Source: Sphingobacteriaceae bacterium
GTDB taxonomy: Bacteria > Bacteroidota > Bacteroidia > B-17B0 > Aurantibacillaceae
Reading direction: 5' to 3'
DNA: 64,000 nt
NCBI GenBank assembly: GCA_016709575.1
Contig: JADJMM010000013.1
Location: 62,001-126,000, forward strand
The notes beneath the pieces were generated by a model. That model was not told where the DNA came from, ran no database searches, and saw nothing but the letters and a program-made list of their open reading frames with translations. The position numbers and the translations under genes were made by a program. Below are positions 10,401 through 18,650 of this stretch, piece after piece; position 1 is the first letter of the stretch; each line of letters opens with the position of its first letter.

Positions 10401-11960
10401 ACAACATTCCCTGTTTACGTTCAAAATTATCCTATTGCAGGATTTACTTACGTGAATCAATGTAATTCAACCAGTAGTGTGGCTTGTGCAGGTTGTGCAA
10501 TTGTTTTTCAAGATACTTCTATTAATCCTGTTCCTGGTCCGCGTAATTGGGATTTATCGAGTGGTGGACCAGTAGTAGGTACGGGAACCGTTGGTAATAC
10601 GTATACAACACCTGGACAATATCCTATCACATTAACTGTGACAACTTCGTTTGGTTGTCCGGCAACAATATCTCATACTATAACTGTATTAGGTGCAACG
10701 GGTGATTTTACAACGAGCGCAAATACCATTTGTAAAAACTCTTCTGTTACATTTACTATAAAAGATACAAATAATGTAATGACTTGGGCTTGGGATTTTG
10801 GTGATGGACGCGATACAGGAAATGTTTCGCCTGTTCCACATTATTATAATTTTTATCCTCCGGGTGGAACAACCAATGCCAGTTTAACGTATTGGACTAG
10901 TGATTCGGCTTGCAGATATTCTGTAGTGTATCCTATAAACATCAGAAATGTAGTGGCTGATTTTGATAGGAATAATGAGATTGTAAAATTTGACACAATA
11001 CATTGCTTAGGAGTAAGCGATTTGTTTAATAATGTTTCCACAGGAACAGGAATTTCATGGTTCTGGAATTTAGGAGATGGTAATAGCAGTAATGCGTTTA
11101 GTCCGACTCATACTTACGCCAACATTGGAACATATACTGTAACGCTTTATATTGCCGATACGCAATATGGATGTAAGGATACCTTAAGAAAGAAAATGGT
11201 GATTTTACCGCCGCCATCTGCTACCATTACGCCACAAGATACTTGTGCAGGTAAGCCTTCTCAATTTATTACAACAGGATTACCTGGTTATACTTACGTT
11301 TGGCATCCTGGAAATACTTTAAATGATTCAACAATTGCTAGTCCAATTGCTAATAGTTTAACGGTATCTACAACGTATACAATTTTAGTAACTGATCCGG
11401 ACGGATGTACGAGTGTATTAACTCAATCGGTTTATATTCAGCAACCGCCTCCATCTGTTAATTGGGATACAACAGTTGTTATTGGTGAACTGGTTAATAT
11501 TCCGGGATATGCCGGCACAGGCTTTACTTATTTCTGGAACCCGACAACAAGTTTAAGTTGCACTAGTTGTCCGATACCAACTTATAATGGGACTGTAAAT
11601 GCTGTGTTTACTGCTTTAATAAAAGACAGTATGGGATGTTTTAATGTAACCAATACATTCAGCATTGAAATTTTACCGAAGGCGAGTGTCGATGTGCCTA
11701 CAGCCTTTACGCCGAATGGTGATGGTATTAACGATATTATTTATGTTGATGGTTGGGGAATTAAGAAATTAAACTATTTCAGAATTTATAACCGTTGGGG
11801 GCAATTATTATTTGAATCGACAGACATAAATGTTGGTTGGGATGGAACTTATCAAGGCGTGCCACAGAATATGGAGACGTATGTTTGGCAAGTATCTGTT
11901 GAGACCTTTATTGATAAAGAGCCTTTATTTAAAACGCATACTTTTAAATTGCTTCGTTAA
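7491..11960 (+). CDS. Giant PKD-repeat surface protein with gliding-motility-type C-terminal domain (one in-frame stop)
   Basis: One reading frame of about 1,490 codons encodes a signal peptide (to about residue 24, FKGFSQ) and then a long series of PKD domains, each with the WxFGDG or WNFGDG core and a THTYxxxGxYxV strand, many with a Cys-Pro/Leu start. It ends in a CHU_C/gliding-motility-associated domain (PTAFTPNGDGINDI to KTHTFKLLR), the type B T9SS signal. The frame is interrupted once by TAA at 8034-8036, after PKD domain two; translation on either side stays in the same frame with continuous PKD homology. This is either a genuine nonsense change or a pair of compensating indels in the A-rich stretch around 8018-8042. 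A downstream ORF could start at GTG 8205. Likely role: cell-surface adhesin or matrix protein. Confidence 0.82.
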
Positions 11961-11977
11961 AATTTAATGGTTGATTA

Positions 11978-12430
11978 CTACAAACCAAACTGCTTAAAGT
12001 GGTGGGTAAAATGTTTGTTGTGAAAAATAATCCACTCAGTATAATTTAATTCACCAATAACCGGACTTATTGGTTTTGAATCAGGATTATTTTTGAAATA
12101 CAAATCGAAAGTGTTTAACTCTTCTTTTAAATATTTAATGGCACTTTCAAGATTAGGGTAGGTGAGAGGAACTAAATCATCACCTAACATTGGCGCTTTA
12201 AATCCAATGCTCATTTCTTTGTCGGTATTGATGGTGTAGTGTTTTATGGTTTTAGCAATGCGTTCACCCACCATTATAGCTTGAGGTAATTTTCCATTGG
12301 AAAAAGATAAAGCGAAGATCAAATGTTCAATCATGTGCTGAGGTGACATTTTTCCGAACAGAGGAGTTGCGTCACTTTGTAACTTCTTTAAAATTTCAAA
12401 AACAGTATGTCGGTCTTGGATGTTTATCAT
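11978..12430 (-). CDS. DUF1569 / DinB-superfamily protein
   Basis: 150 aa, cytosolic, no signal peptide. It has the helical-bundle signature of the DUF1569 group: KMSPQHMIEHLIFAL near residue 27 and a C-terminal HNKHFTHHFKQFG, which supply the metal-binding histidines found in DinB-like four-helix bundles. Biochemical function is unknown for the family; DinB-like thiol-dependent transferases are the nearest guess. It overlaps the upstream CWC gene by 4 bp (ATGA type), so the two are probably co-transcribed. It is convergent with the PKD gene, 17 bp apart. Confidence 0.7.
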   Translation of the reverse strand: MINIQDRHTVFEILKKLQSDATPLFGKMSPQHMIEHLIFALSFSNGKLPQAIMVGERIAKTIKHYTINTDKEMSIGFKAPMLGDDLVPLTYPNLESAIKYLKEELNTFDLYFKNNPDSKPISPVIGELNYTEWIIFHNKHFTHHFKQFGL

Positions 12431-12594
12431 TTGCTTAATTGCAATTCATTAATTTTTTTCTGTAAACATTCTTTACAAAGGCAAGAGTCTCCCTCTAAAG
12501 GAACAATATTTGGCAAACTGCAACACCAACAAGGTTCTTTGTCTTTTGAACCGCAATGAAATTCTGTTTTACAATTAGGACACTTCTGATTCAT
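12427..12594 (-). CDS. Small cysteine-rich CWC-family protein
   Basis: 55 aa from the ATG at 12592-12594; a longer frame with a start at 12639 exists, but its extra 15 residues lack family resemblance. The sequence starts MNQKCPNCKTEFHC and contains CWCCSLP and CLCKECL, the Cys_rich_CWC (PF14375) pattern of eight-odd cysteines in CxxC-type pairs, probably a small zinc or metal-binding fold. Its function is unknown. The stop overlaps the start of the DUF1569 gene by 4 bp, indicating translational coupling. Confidence 0.75.
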   Translation of the reverse strand: MNQKCPNCKTEFHCGSKDKEPCWCCSLPNIVPLEGDSCLCKECLQKKINELQLSK

Positions 12595-12715
12595 ACTATT
12601 TCTGTAGCAAATGTATGATTTAAATAAATCTAAATCCAATTAGAATGATTCGAGTAGTTAATTAATTTGATTCAGTCGTATTATGAATTAGCTTTGGAAA
12701 ATAACTCCTTATTCA

Positions 12716-13795
12716 ATGAAAGTAAAATTTACTTTCTTATTCTTAACCCTCTGCTTGTCTGTGGTAATTCAGGCGCAGTGTACTATGGCTAATTATATGG
12801 CTGCAGTCAGAATTCCAATTGCTTCTTATCCTTATGCTGCAACAAGTGCAGCTGTAACTGTTTCTGCCGCTATTGTCGGTGTTCCAACTTTAGGTAATTC
12901 CAGCTACAACTGCGGACCGGATTTATATGGAGGCGCTAGTCCGGCTTGGTGGCTTAATGGCGCAACTCAAACTATTACCTTAACATTTTCTCAACCTGTT
13001 ACAAGTTTAACTTTTTTAATTAATGGAACTAACGCCACCGAAGTTTTTTATATTGTTTCTAGTAGTACCTGTGGTTTATCAATAAGTAACTTGTGTAGTG
13101 TTGGTTTTACATCTGTTGGCGGAACTGTAACAGCAGGACCAACTGCAGGACTTGGATCTATAATAACAGTAAATAATCCGGGAGGCGCAACGATGTACAG
13201 AATGACGCATAATGGTTTAGGTGCGGGTTCGCGTGTTACACTTTTAGATTGTTTTGCATTAGGAAGTGGTTCTTGCATTTTGCCTATTGAGCTAATGGAG
13301 TTTAGTGGTAAATGCAAAAATGATATTGTTGATTTAGAATGGGCAACCGCAATGGAGCGTAACAATAGTTATTTTACCGTTGAAAGAAGCATGAATAGTT
13401 ATGAATGGGAAGAAATTGGCACTGTGAAAGGAGCAGGAAATTCAGCTTCACCAAAATATTATTCATTTACTGACCCAAAACCAAATAATGATGTTTTGTA
13501 TTATCGTTTAAGGCAAACTGATTATAACGGAGAGTTTGCAAATTCAAAAATCATTTCTGTTAATGCTTGCAAGCGAGCTTCAGAAATTATTGTGTATCCA
13601 AATCCTGCAACCAACGAGATTATAATTGATGGAGAGAATATTGAGAGTGTTCAATTGAATGACGCGTACGGTTCTGAACTATTTCGTAAAGGAATATTTA
13701 CTTACAATGATTTAAAAATAGACATTTCAAGTCTTGAAAAAGGAATTTACTTTTTAAGAGTAAATGATAAAATCCATAAAATCGTTAAAGAATAG
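12716..13795 (+). CDS. T9SS-exported protein, unknown N-terminal domain
   Basis: 359 aa with a signal peptide ending near VIQAQC (residue ~21). Residues 22-195 are rich in Ala, Thr, Gly and Val and look like an all-beta domain that I do not recognise. After a Leu-Pro-Ile-Glu-Leu segment comes the common Bacteroidota immunoglobulin-like block (LEWATAMERNNSYFTVERS, about 212-285, with YYRLRQTDYNGE). The last ~70 residues (VYPNPATNEIIIDG to KIVKE) are a type A T9SS sorting domain. It is probably displayed on or released from the cell surface. Monocistronic; convergent with the acetyltransferase gene, 1 bp apart. Confidence 0.8.
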   Translation: MKVKFTFLFLTLCLSVVIQAQCTMANYMAAVRIPIASYPYAATSAAVTVSAAIVGVPTLGNSSYNCGPDLYGGASPAWWLNGATQTITLTFSQPVTSLTFLINGTNATEVFYIVSSSTCGLSISNLCSVGFTSVGGTVTAGPTAGLGSIITVNNPGGATMYRMTHNGLGAGSRVTLLDCFALGSGSCILPIELMEFSGKCKNDIVDLEWATAMERNNSYFTVERSMNSYEWEEIGTVKGAGNSASPKYYSFTDPKPNNDVLYYRLRQTDYNGEFANSKIISVNACKRASEIIVYPNPATNEIIIDGENIESVQLNDAYGSELFRKGIFTYNDLKIDISSLEKGIYFLRVNDKIHKIVKE

Positions 13796-13796
13796 T

Positions 13797-14351
13797 TTAA
13801 CCATTTGGATTTAAAAGAGAGTAGATGGCTGAATCTAAAAATTTTCCCTGCCAAAAGAAATTCTCTTTAAAATAAGCTTCCTTTACAAATTTATGTTTCT
13901 CTAAAAGTTTTTGTGATGCAATATTCTCCGGATTAATATTGGCTTCTATAGAATGTAATTTCATAACATTAAAACCATAATCAATTACGGCTTTTGCTAC
14001 CTCATCCATAATTCCTTTTCTCCAATAGTCAGGATGTAAAGCATAACCGAATTCCGCACGATAATGTTCTTTCTTAAAATTCAAATACACAACAGTTCCA
14101 ATTAATTTTGGATTCTCTTTTAATGCAATTCCCCAGGTAATAATTTCGTTTTTGTCACGTAAATCAGAGATAGTATTTATAAAAGTAATGGTATCATTAA
14201 TATCTTTTGGTCGCGGACGTTCAATATATTTCATCACGCGCTCGTCGGTACGTTGAAAAAATAATTCAGGAGCATCTTCCACTGTAATTTGGCGTAAGAC
14301 TAAACGATTAGTTGTAAGAGTAGGGAAAGGTGTAAAATTAGGAGCAAGCAT
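13797..14351 (-). CDS. GNAT-family N-acetyltransferase (RimJ/RimL type)
   Basis: 184 aa. It has the RimJ/RimL-like GNAT (PF13302) layout: TTNRLVLRQITVEDAPELF at the N-terminus, a central GTVVYLNFKKEHYRAEFGYA, the acetyl-CoA loop HPDYWRKGIMDEVAKAVIDYG near residue 112, and NIASQKLLEKHKFVKE at the C-terminus. It probably acetylates an N-terminus or small amine, but the substrate cannot be told from sequence. It lies 1 bp downstream of the MORN-repeat gene on the same strand and is probably co-transcribed. Confidence 0.87.
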   Translation of the reverse strand: MLAPNFTPFPTLTTNRLVLRQITVEDAPELFFQRTDERVMKYIERPRPKDINDTITFINTISDLRDKNEIITWGIALKENPKLIGTVVYLNFKKEHYRAEFGYALHPDYWRKGIMDEVAKAVIDYGFNVMKLHSIEANINPENIASQKLLEKHKFVKEAYFKENFFWQGKFLDSAIYSLLNPNG

Positions 14352-14352
14352 G

Positions 14353-14831
14353 TTATTTTTTATTTGAAGGTACAGTTTTTTTAGCTGGCGTTATTTTTTT
14401 GGAAACTTCTTTTCCTTTATCATCAAAAACAAATTCAGTGATGTCGCCCGTCTCGTTAACATAAATATATTTTCCTACCCAGCGGTTATTGGTCCATGTT
14501 CCCTCTTCGCGCACTCTGCCATTTTCATAATAAAGTAATACTTCTCCTGTTGGTCGGCCATTCACATAATTCATTTTTGATTTCATTTTGTTATTGCAAT
14601 AGTACTCCTTCCAAATACCAATTCGTTTATTGTCTTTGTACATACCTTCCTCAATGGTTTGTTGCGCAGCATAGCAAGTGCCGGGTTTGTTTCTTCCTGT
14701 AATAATCCATTTGCCCTGTTTTTTTGCATTAGCATCAATCAAGTTAACGGTGTCTTTGGAAATCATTTCAAACGACTGGGCTTTTGAAAACAAAACGTGG
14801 CCATTAAGAGTATGGTAAGAAGTGATTTCAT
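14353..14831 (-). CDS. Exported MORN-repeat-like protein (frameshifted near its signal peptide)
   Basis: The long open frame (14353-14793) encodes MORN-variant repeats, seen in EGMYKDNKRIGIWKEYY, PTGEVLLYYENGRVREEGTW and NNRWVGKYIYVNETGD, ending in a Lys-rich tail. A proper start is only found at the ATG 14829-14831, which opens a signal peptide MKSLLTILLMATF in the neighbouring frame. Adding one T to the T4 run (complement of 14792-14795) joins the two as MATFLFSKAQS, a normal signal-peptidase region. I therefore read this as one secreted protein of about 159 aa with a one-base deletion. Function unknown; antitoxin-like or surface roles have been proposed for similar MORN proteins. Confidence 0.7.
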
Positions 14832-14886
14832 GCGTAAGTTTTGGTTACAACAATTTACGAAGGGAAAATGAAAAAAGCTAATTAAC

Positions 14887-15315
14887 TTATTGTTGACTTT
14901 TTTTTAGATAATCGATAGCCATTGTGAATTCCATTATATAAGGAACCTTCTTTTTACCGCAAAAGGCCGGGGCATAATTAGGCATAAGGCTAATGATACG
15001 TTTTACTTCATCTTCTATTTCTTTATCATCCTTAAGGGAATTCATTTTTAAAAATGTTAAAGCGCCGGTAGGTTCAATAAGCCAGGCGAAAGATATTTTA
15101 TCTTTTTTCTTATACGTTTTTTGAGGTAACCTATAATTAGCTTGCATGAACTCTCCAATACTAAAACCGAAAGGAGCACTGCCATTAATATCGGCAATAG
15201 TATAATATTCGCGTTTTGAATCTTTATCGATTTCTGTTTTACATCTTCCTGCTACTTGAGCATTGGCAAGTGAGAAAAAGAAAATAAATAGTAAGCTATA
15301 AAAGGTAGTTTTCAT
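14887..15315 (-). CDS. Exported small protein with a weak TonB-C-terminal-like fold
   Basis: 142 aa with a signal peptide (MKTTFYSLLFIFFFSLANAQ). The middle and end (FAWLIEPTGALTFLKM, EVKRIISLMPNYAPAFCGKK, VPYIMEFTMAIDYL) follow the strand-helix-strand layout and the MPxW/Y-P-G-like turn of TonB C-terminal domains, but without the membrane anchor, so it is not a true energy transducer. Two cysteines could form a disulfide. Function unknown; the assignment is a fold-level impression only. It lies between other small exported-protein genes on the same strand. Confidence 0.6.
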   Translation of the reverse strand: MKTTFYSLLFIFFFSLANAQVAGRCKTEIDKDSKREYYTIADINGSAPFGFSIGEFMQANYRLPQKTYKKKDKISFAWLIEPTGALTFLKMNSLKDDKEIEDEVKRIISLMPNYAPAFCGKKKVPYIMEFTMAIDYLKKSQQ

Positions 15316-15394
15316 TTATAGTTTTAAAACTACTAAAATTTATTTGAAATCAAAATAGGGTTTAACCTTCGTGCTGAAATGAGGCAGGAAAGCA

Positions 15395-15808
15395 TTATTT
15401 TTCCAGTTCCAATTTAAATTGTTTTATTAGAATCTGTTCGATAGGAAAATCCCACATTTCACGAACGCCCATCTTTGGTTGAACCGGATAAACGGCCGCC
15501 TCAACATATTTTTTCTTTTTGAAATTATAAATGAAAGCTTTGTAAGTAAAAGGAACTTCATAAGGATTAAAGATCTCAAGTACCGAACCCATGGCAGGTT
15601 TTGATGTCAATTTAATTCTTAGTCCTTTTATTGGCGCCACCACACTATCACGAAATTTGAAATAACCATCCGTTGTGTCGTTGGGTACATGTTCTAAATA
15701 AGACTGGCCATTCGGTTTCACTATTAGTGAATCTATTGCTTCAGTTTCCTGAGAGAATGAAACGGAAGAAAGAATAACACAAAAGAGGAAAGTAATCAGA
15801 AATCTCAT
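15395..15808 (-). CDS. Hypothetical exported protein
   Basis: 137 aa with a clear signal peptide (MRFLITFLFCVILSSVSFSQ). The mature part is about 117 residues, without cysteine, and looks all-beta (for example FRDSVVAPIKGLRIKLTSKP and VPFTYKAFIYNFKKKKY). I recognise no domain. The spacing to the next gene downstream (79 bp) allows co-transcription with the TonB-C-like gene. Upstream lies the repeat-flanked transposase unit. Confidence 0.6.
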   Translation of the reverse strand: MRFLITFLFCVILSSVSFSQETEAIDSLIVKPNGQSYLEHVPNDTTDGYFKFRDSVVAPIKGLRIKLTSKPAMGSVLEIFNPYEVPFTYKAFIYNFKKKKYVEAAVYPVQPKMGVREMWDFPIEQILIKQFKLELEK

Positions 15809-15873
15809 AGAGGCAAGGTAAAGATAAAAACGCGGATAACAAATCGGTCGTTCCGGGGTTGATATTTGCTAAC

Positions 15874-15890
15874 TGGTCCTGTAAGGACCA
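15874..15890. repeat. REP-like hairpin, GTA loop orientation
   Basis: TGGTCCTGTAAGGACCA is a perfect 7-bp inverted repeat around the loop GTA. It lies outside the 3' end of the transposase gene and has the same stem-loop design as the repeats on the other side, but with the loop read as GTA rather than TAC. Confidence 0.7.
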
Positions 15891-15924
15891 ACTGTTGGTA
15901 ATCCATATAAAAATAAATATTGAA

Positions 15925-16431
15925 GCTCCGTAGGAGCGACCTGTTTATTCAACCCAATCAAAAAGATACTTCTCTTCAAATGTAACATTCATCTCTCTTA
16001 GCAGTTCAATGTATTCATCTTTAAATTTTTTCTTATAATGAAGTTCTTCTTGATTTAGAATATAATTTATTACTTTAGGTAATTCCTTTTTCGAATATGA
16101 GAACGCACCATAACCTTCTTGCCAATTGAATTTCCCTATAACCCACCTTTTTTCATTTATCCATCCTGAAGACACTGCTTTAATATCTCTAACTAGGTCT
16201 GAAATAGATTGGGATGGTTTTAATCCAATCAATATATGGACGTGGTCAGGCATGCAAAAAATCGCCAGTAATTTATGTCCACGGTTTTGAACAATCCCTG
16301 TAATATATTTATGTAATTCCTCTCTGTTTTTCGGTGAAATTAAATTTTGTCGTCCTTTCACAGCAAAAACAATTTGAATATAGGTTTGTGTATATGTATT
16401 AGCCATTCTGCAGGTCGCCCTTACAGGGCTT
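15925..16431 (-). mobile_element. Putative RAYT/REP unit with mirrored hairpin ends
   Basis: The transposase gene is enclosed by a left hairpin GCTCCGTAGGAGC (15925-15937) and a right hairpin GCCCTTACAGGGC (16417-16429). Just inside, the left end reads GCGACCTG (15936-15943) and the right end CAGGTCGC (16411-16418), a perfect 8-bp inverted repeat only 2 bp from the stop codon and 5 bp from the start codon. I infer that this is the minimal unit the transposase recognises. Confidence 0.6.
15945..16406 (-). CDS. REP-associated tyrosine transposase (IS200/IS605 Y1-type)
   Basis: 153 aa. The Y1-transposase (PF01797) hallmarks are present: the metal-binding HUH motif in MPDHVHILIGLKPS (residues ~55-60), the core WQEGYGAFSYSK, where Y is the candidate catalytic tyrosine near residue 112-116, and the helix NYILNQEELHYKK. 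These enzymes cut single-stranded DNA at hairpin ends. The length is normal and the frame intact. No TnpB partner is present, and the gene sits among short palindromes rather than IS ends, which fits the domesticated RAYT class that maintains REP sequences. Confidence 0.9.
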   Translation of the reverse strand: MANTYTQTYIQIVFAVKGRQNLISPKNREELHKYITGIVQNRGHKLLAIFCMPDHVHILIGLKPSQSISDLVRDIKAVSSGWINEKRWVIGKFNWQEGYGAFSYSKKELPKVINYILNQEELHYKKKFKDEYIELLREMNVTFEEKYLFDWVE

Positions 16432-16587
16432 TTAAATTATTTACGGTTTTCTACAAACAGTTCGTCCCTACGGGACTTCTTTGAATTATATTTAATAATT
16501 CTACATACAGTTCGTCCCTACGGGACTTTTTGAATTGCATTTAATAATTTCGCAAACAGGACGCCCCTCCGGGACTTTTTGAATTTA
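16411..16587. repeat. Four tandem ~49-bp REP-like units
   Basis: Four direct copies start with CAG at 16411, 16458, 16508 and 16557 (periods 47, 50 and 49 bp). Each has a short hairpin with loop TAC or similar (GCCCTTACAGGGC, then GTCCCTACGGGAC twice, then the degenerate CCCCTCCGGG). In the later copies TTTTTGAATT and TTTAATAATT follow. The last copy runs up to the stop codon of the HRDC gene at 16585. Confidence 0.8.
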
Positions 16588-17040
16588 AACAGAATTCAAC
16601 AGCGCCAAAATATCATCACCGTATTTCATTATTTTTCTGCTACTGAAACCTTTTATTTTTCCTAATTCTTCCAGACTCTTAGGTTTGATCTTTGTGATAG
16701 TAACTAATTCTGAATTATGGCAAATTACATATCCTGGCAAACTGGTTTTAACTGAAACATCAGTTCTCCATTTTTTAAGGTAATTATAAACAGCACTTTC
16801 CTCTTGTGTTAAAGGTGTATCTGCAGGAAAAGTAATTTTATCACTTTGTACATTCATTATCGAATCATACTTTGGCTTACTATCTTCATAATAAACGATT
16901 ATCGACCAATAGTTAATCTTGTCGGTTACAAATTCAGTTGCTGTTTTCTTAATGGTTACGGTTTCCATAAATTGATTGAGGGTTTGTTCATCTTGATGAA
17001 GCTGGTCGCCAAGACGGATTTGAAATGTTTTAATTTTCAT
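16585..17040 (-). CDS. HRDC-domain protein
   Basis: 151 aa. The N-terminal half (residues 1-65, MKIKTFQIRLGDQLHQDEQT) is a conserved Bacteroidota module of unknown role. The C-terminal half, from about residue 77 (LTQEESAVYNYLKKWRTDV), is an HRDC domain ending in KSLEELGKIKGFSSRKIMKYG, the helix-hairpin pattern found in RecQ and RNase D. It probably binds nucleic acid; there is no helicase or nuclease part. Its stop codon touches the last REP-like repeat. The next gene upstream is recA (minus strand, 175 bp away, terminator between). Confidence 0.8.
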   Translation of the reverse strand: MKIKTFQIRLGDQLHQDEQTLNQFMETVTIKKTATEFVTDKINYWSIIVYYEDSKPKYDSIMNVQSDKITFPADTPLTQEESAVYNYLKKWRTDVSVKTSLPGYVICHNSELVTITKIKPKSLEELGKIKGFSSRKIMKYGDDILALLNSV

Positions 17041-17110
17041 AAAATAAATATTTCAGTTAATAATTAATGATTAACCCGCGTATTTAAATGTCCCGTAAAA
17101 AATGATTGGT

Positions 17111-17145
17111 AAAAAAACCACTCACCGTATTTCAGATGAGTGGTT
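17111..17145 (-). terminator. Terminator downstream of recA
   Basis: On the reverse strand the stem CCACTCA pairs with TGAGTGG around a ~12-base loop and is followed by a run of seven T. It lies about 70 bp beyond the recA stop codon. Confidence 0.8.
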
Positions 17146-17215
17146 AAGAGAGTAAACAAAAACCCGATTACAAGAGCCCATGGCAGGGCTACACAAAAAC
17201 TAAACTTATTTACTC

Positions 17216-18286
17216 TTATTCTTCAGCAGCAGCAATAGTTGTTAACGCCGCAACAATTTTGTTCTCTATTTCCTGAGCTAAATCCGGATTCTCTGCAAAA
17301 ATATTTTTCACAGCATCGCGTCCTTGTCCTAATTTAGTTTCGTTATAACTAAACCATGAACCGCTCTTTTTAATAATTCCTTTCTCAACACCAATATCAA
17401 TCACTTCACCAACTTTACTAATACCTTCTCCAAAAATGATATCAAACTCTGCCATACGGAAAGGTGGTGCTACTTTATTCTTAACCACTTTTACACGAAC
17501 GCGATTTCCTTGAACAATATCACCTTCTTTAAGTTGACTAATTCTACGGATATCTAAACGTACTGAAGCATAAAACTTCAAAGCGTTACCGCCGGTAGTA
17601 GTTTCAGGATTTCCGAACATGATGCCGATTTTTTCGCGTAATTGGTTAATGAAAATGCAGCAACATCCTGTTTTGCTAATGGTACCGGTTAACTTACGTA
17701 AAGCCTGACTCATTAAGCGAGCTTGTAAGCCCATACGGCTATCGCCCATTTCACCTTCAATTTCTGCTTTTGGTGTTAATGCTGCTACCGAATCGATAAC
17801 AACTAAATCAACTGCGCCTGAACGAATTAAATTATCTGCAATTTCTAAGGCTTGCTCACCATTATCTGGCTGAGAGATTAATAAGCTTTTTGTATCTACA
17901 CCTAATTTCTCTGCATAAAAACGATCAAAAGCATGTTCTGCATCTATAATAGCTGCAATGCCTCCGCTTTTTTGTACGTTAGCAATCGCATGAATAGCTA
18001 AAGTTGTTTTACCTGATGATTCAGGTCCGTATATTTCTACTACTCTTCCTTTTGGTAAACCACCAATACCTAAAGCAATGTCTAATCCTAAAGAGCCCGT
18101 TGAAATAGCTTCTAAAGGTTCAATAGTTCCATCACCTAATTTCATTACGGCGCCTTTTCCGTAAGTTTTCTCTAACTTATCTAAAGTAAGTTGTAGGGCT
18201 TTTAGTTTTTCGGTATTCACCGCTTTGTCTTTTTTCATTTCTTTTGTTTCGTTCATTTCTAGAACTTCGTCCGATTTACGTGCCAT
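17216..18286 (-). CDS. recA: Recombinase RecA
   Basis: 356 aa. The RecA core is complete: Walker A GPESSGKTT, Walker B region LVVIDSVAAL, L1 loop with EGEMGDSRMGLQARLMSQALR, and L2 region NQLREKIGIMFGNPETTTGG, with the C-terminal domain present. It drives homologous strand exchange and co-activates LexA-type cleavage. The first ~25 residues are a charged, family-variable extension; a second start at MNETKEMKK (residue 11) is possible. The gene is followed by a terminator and preceded by a 450-bp intergenic region with two perfect palindromes. No SOS box of the CTGT-N8-ACAG type is seen. Confidence 0.98.
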   Translation of the reverse strand: MARKSDEVLEMNETKEMKKDKAVNTEKLKALQLTLDKLEKTYGKGAVMKLGDGTIEPLEAISTGSLGLDIALGIGGLPKGRVVEIYGPESSGKTTLAIHAIANVQKSGGIAAIIDAEHAFDRFYAEKLGVDTKSLLISQPDNGEQALEIADNLIRSGAVDLVVIDSVAALTPKAEIEGEMGDSRMGLQARLMSQALRKLTGTISKTGCCCIFINQLREKIGIMFGNPETTTGGNALKFYASVRLDIRRISQLKEGDIVQGNRVRVKVVKNKVAPPFRMAEFDIIFGEGISKVGEVIDIGVEKGIIKKSGSWFSYNETKLGQGRDAVKNIFAENPDLAQEIENKIVAALTTIAAAEE

Positions 18287-18430
18287 GATTTTTGTTGTTT
18301 TTTTGAGTTTATACTACATTTATTAAATTACAATTTTTACAATCTGAAATTCGAGGCATTTTTAGGAGATTTATAAACTTTTTTACCGTTGTTTCTTCAA
18401 CAAAGGTATATGAGAACTTAGCAAGACGTA

Positions 18431-18445
18431 GCTACAAATTGTAGC
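18431..18445. promoter_or_regulatory. Perfect 15-bp palindrome, candidate operator
   Basis: GCTACAAATTGTAGC is a perfect inverted repeat (7 bp each side of a central A). It lies about 145 bp upstream of the recA start and about 300 bp upstream of the desaturase start. The protein that would bind is unknown. Confidence 0.4.
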
Positions 18446-18497
18446 AATTTCAATTTTGTTCAAAACTCTAATCTTTAAGTTCAGTTACTCGGTAGAT

Positions 18498-18510
18498 AGC
18501 CAATTTGGCT
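18498..18510. promoter_or_regulatory. Perfect 13-bp palindrome, candidate operator or RNA stem
   Basis: AGCCAATTTGGCT is a perfect inverted repeat with a one-base centre. It lies 53 bp from the first palindrome. It might be a protein site or a stem in an RNA. Confidence 0.3.
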
Positions 18511-18561
18511 CAATAGCTTGCTTATCAGGCTAAATAGGAGCTAGATACCACTTTTTTGGAC

Positions 18562-18569
18562 TACCTTTG
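18562..18569 (+). promoter_or_regulatory. -7 promoter box TACCTTTG in an orphan position
   Basis: TACCTTTG followed by TC is identical to the box in front of queE. The nearest downstream element is a terminator at 18619, not a gene, so it may drive a short RNA. Confidence 0.4.
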
Positions 18570-18574
18570 TCTCA

Positions 18575-18650
18575 GTCAGTTAGTACTCTTAGGTTATATT
18601 TAGTTAAGTGTTTGTGTGAAGCCTCCGTTGTTAGCGGGGGCTTTTCTTTT
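18575..18650 (+). ncRNA. Possible ~75-nt small RNA
   Basis: A -7 box at 18562-18569 and a hairpin terminator at 18619-18650 delimit about 75 nt without a coding frame. I recognise no known RNA family. An alternative is a transcription attenuator in the leader of the desaturase gene. Confidence 0.3.
18619..18650 (+). terminator. Orphan forward terminator
   Basis: The stem AAGCCTCCG pairs with CGGGGGCTT (one G-T pair) around the loop TTGTTAG, then TTCTTTTT. There is no protein gene on the forward strand directly upstream. Confidence 0.75.

Noticed and set aside
16411..16587. CRISPR array
   Set aside because: The four ~49-bp units are tandem copies with no unique spacers of constant size; each unit has a hairpin and A/T tail, and a Y1 transposase gene lies next to them, which fits REP repeats.
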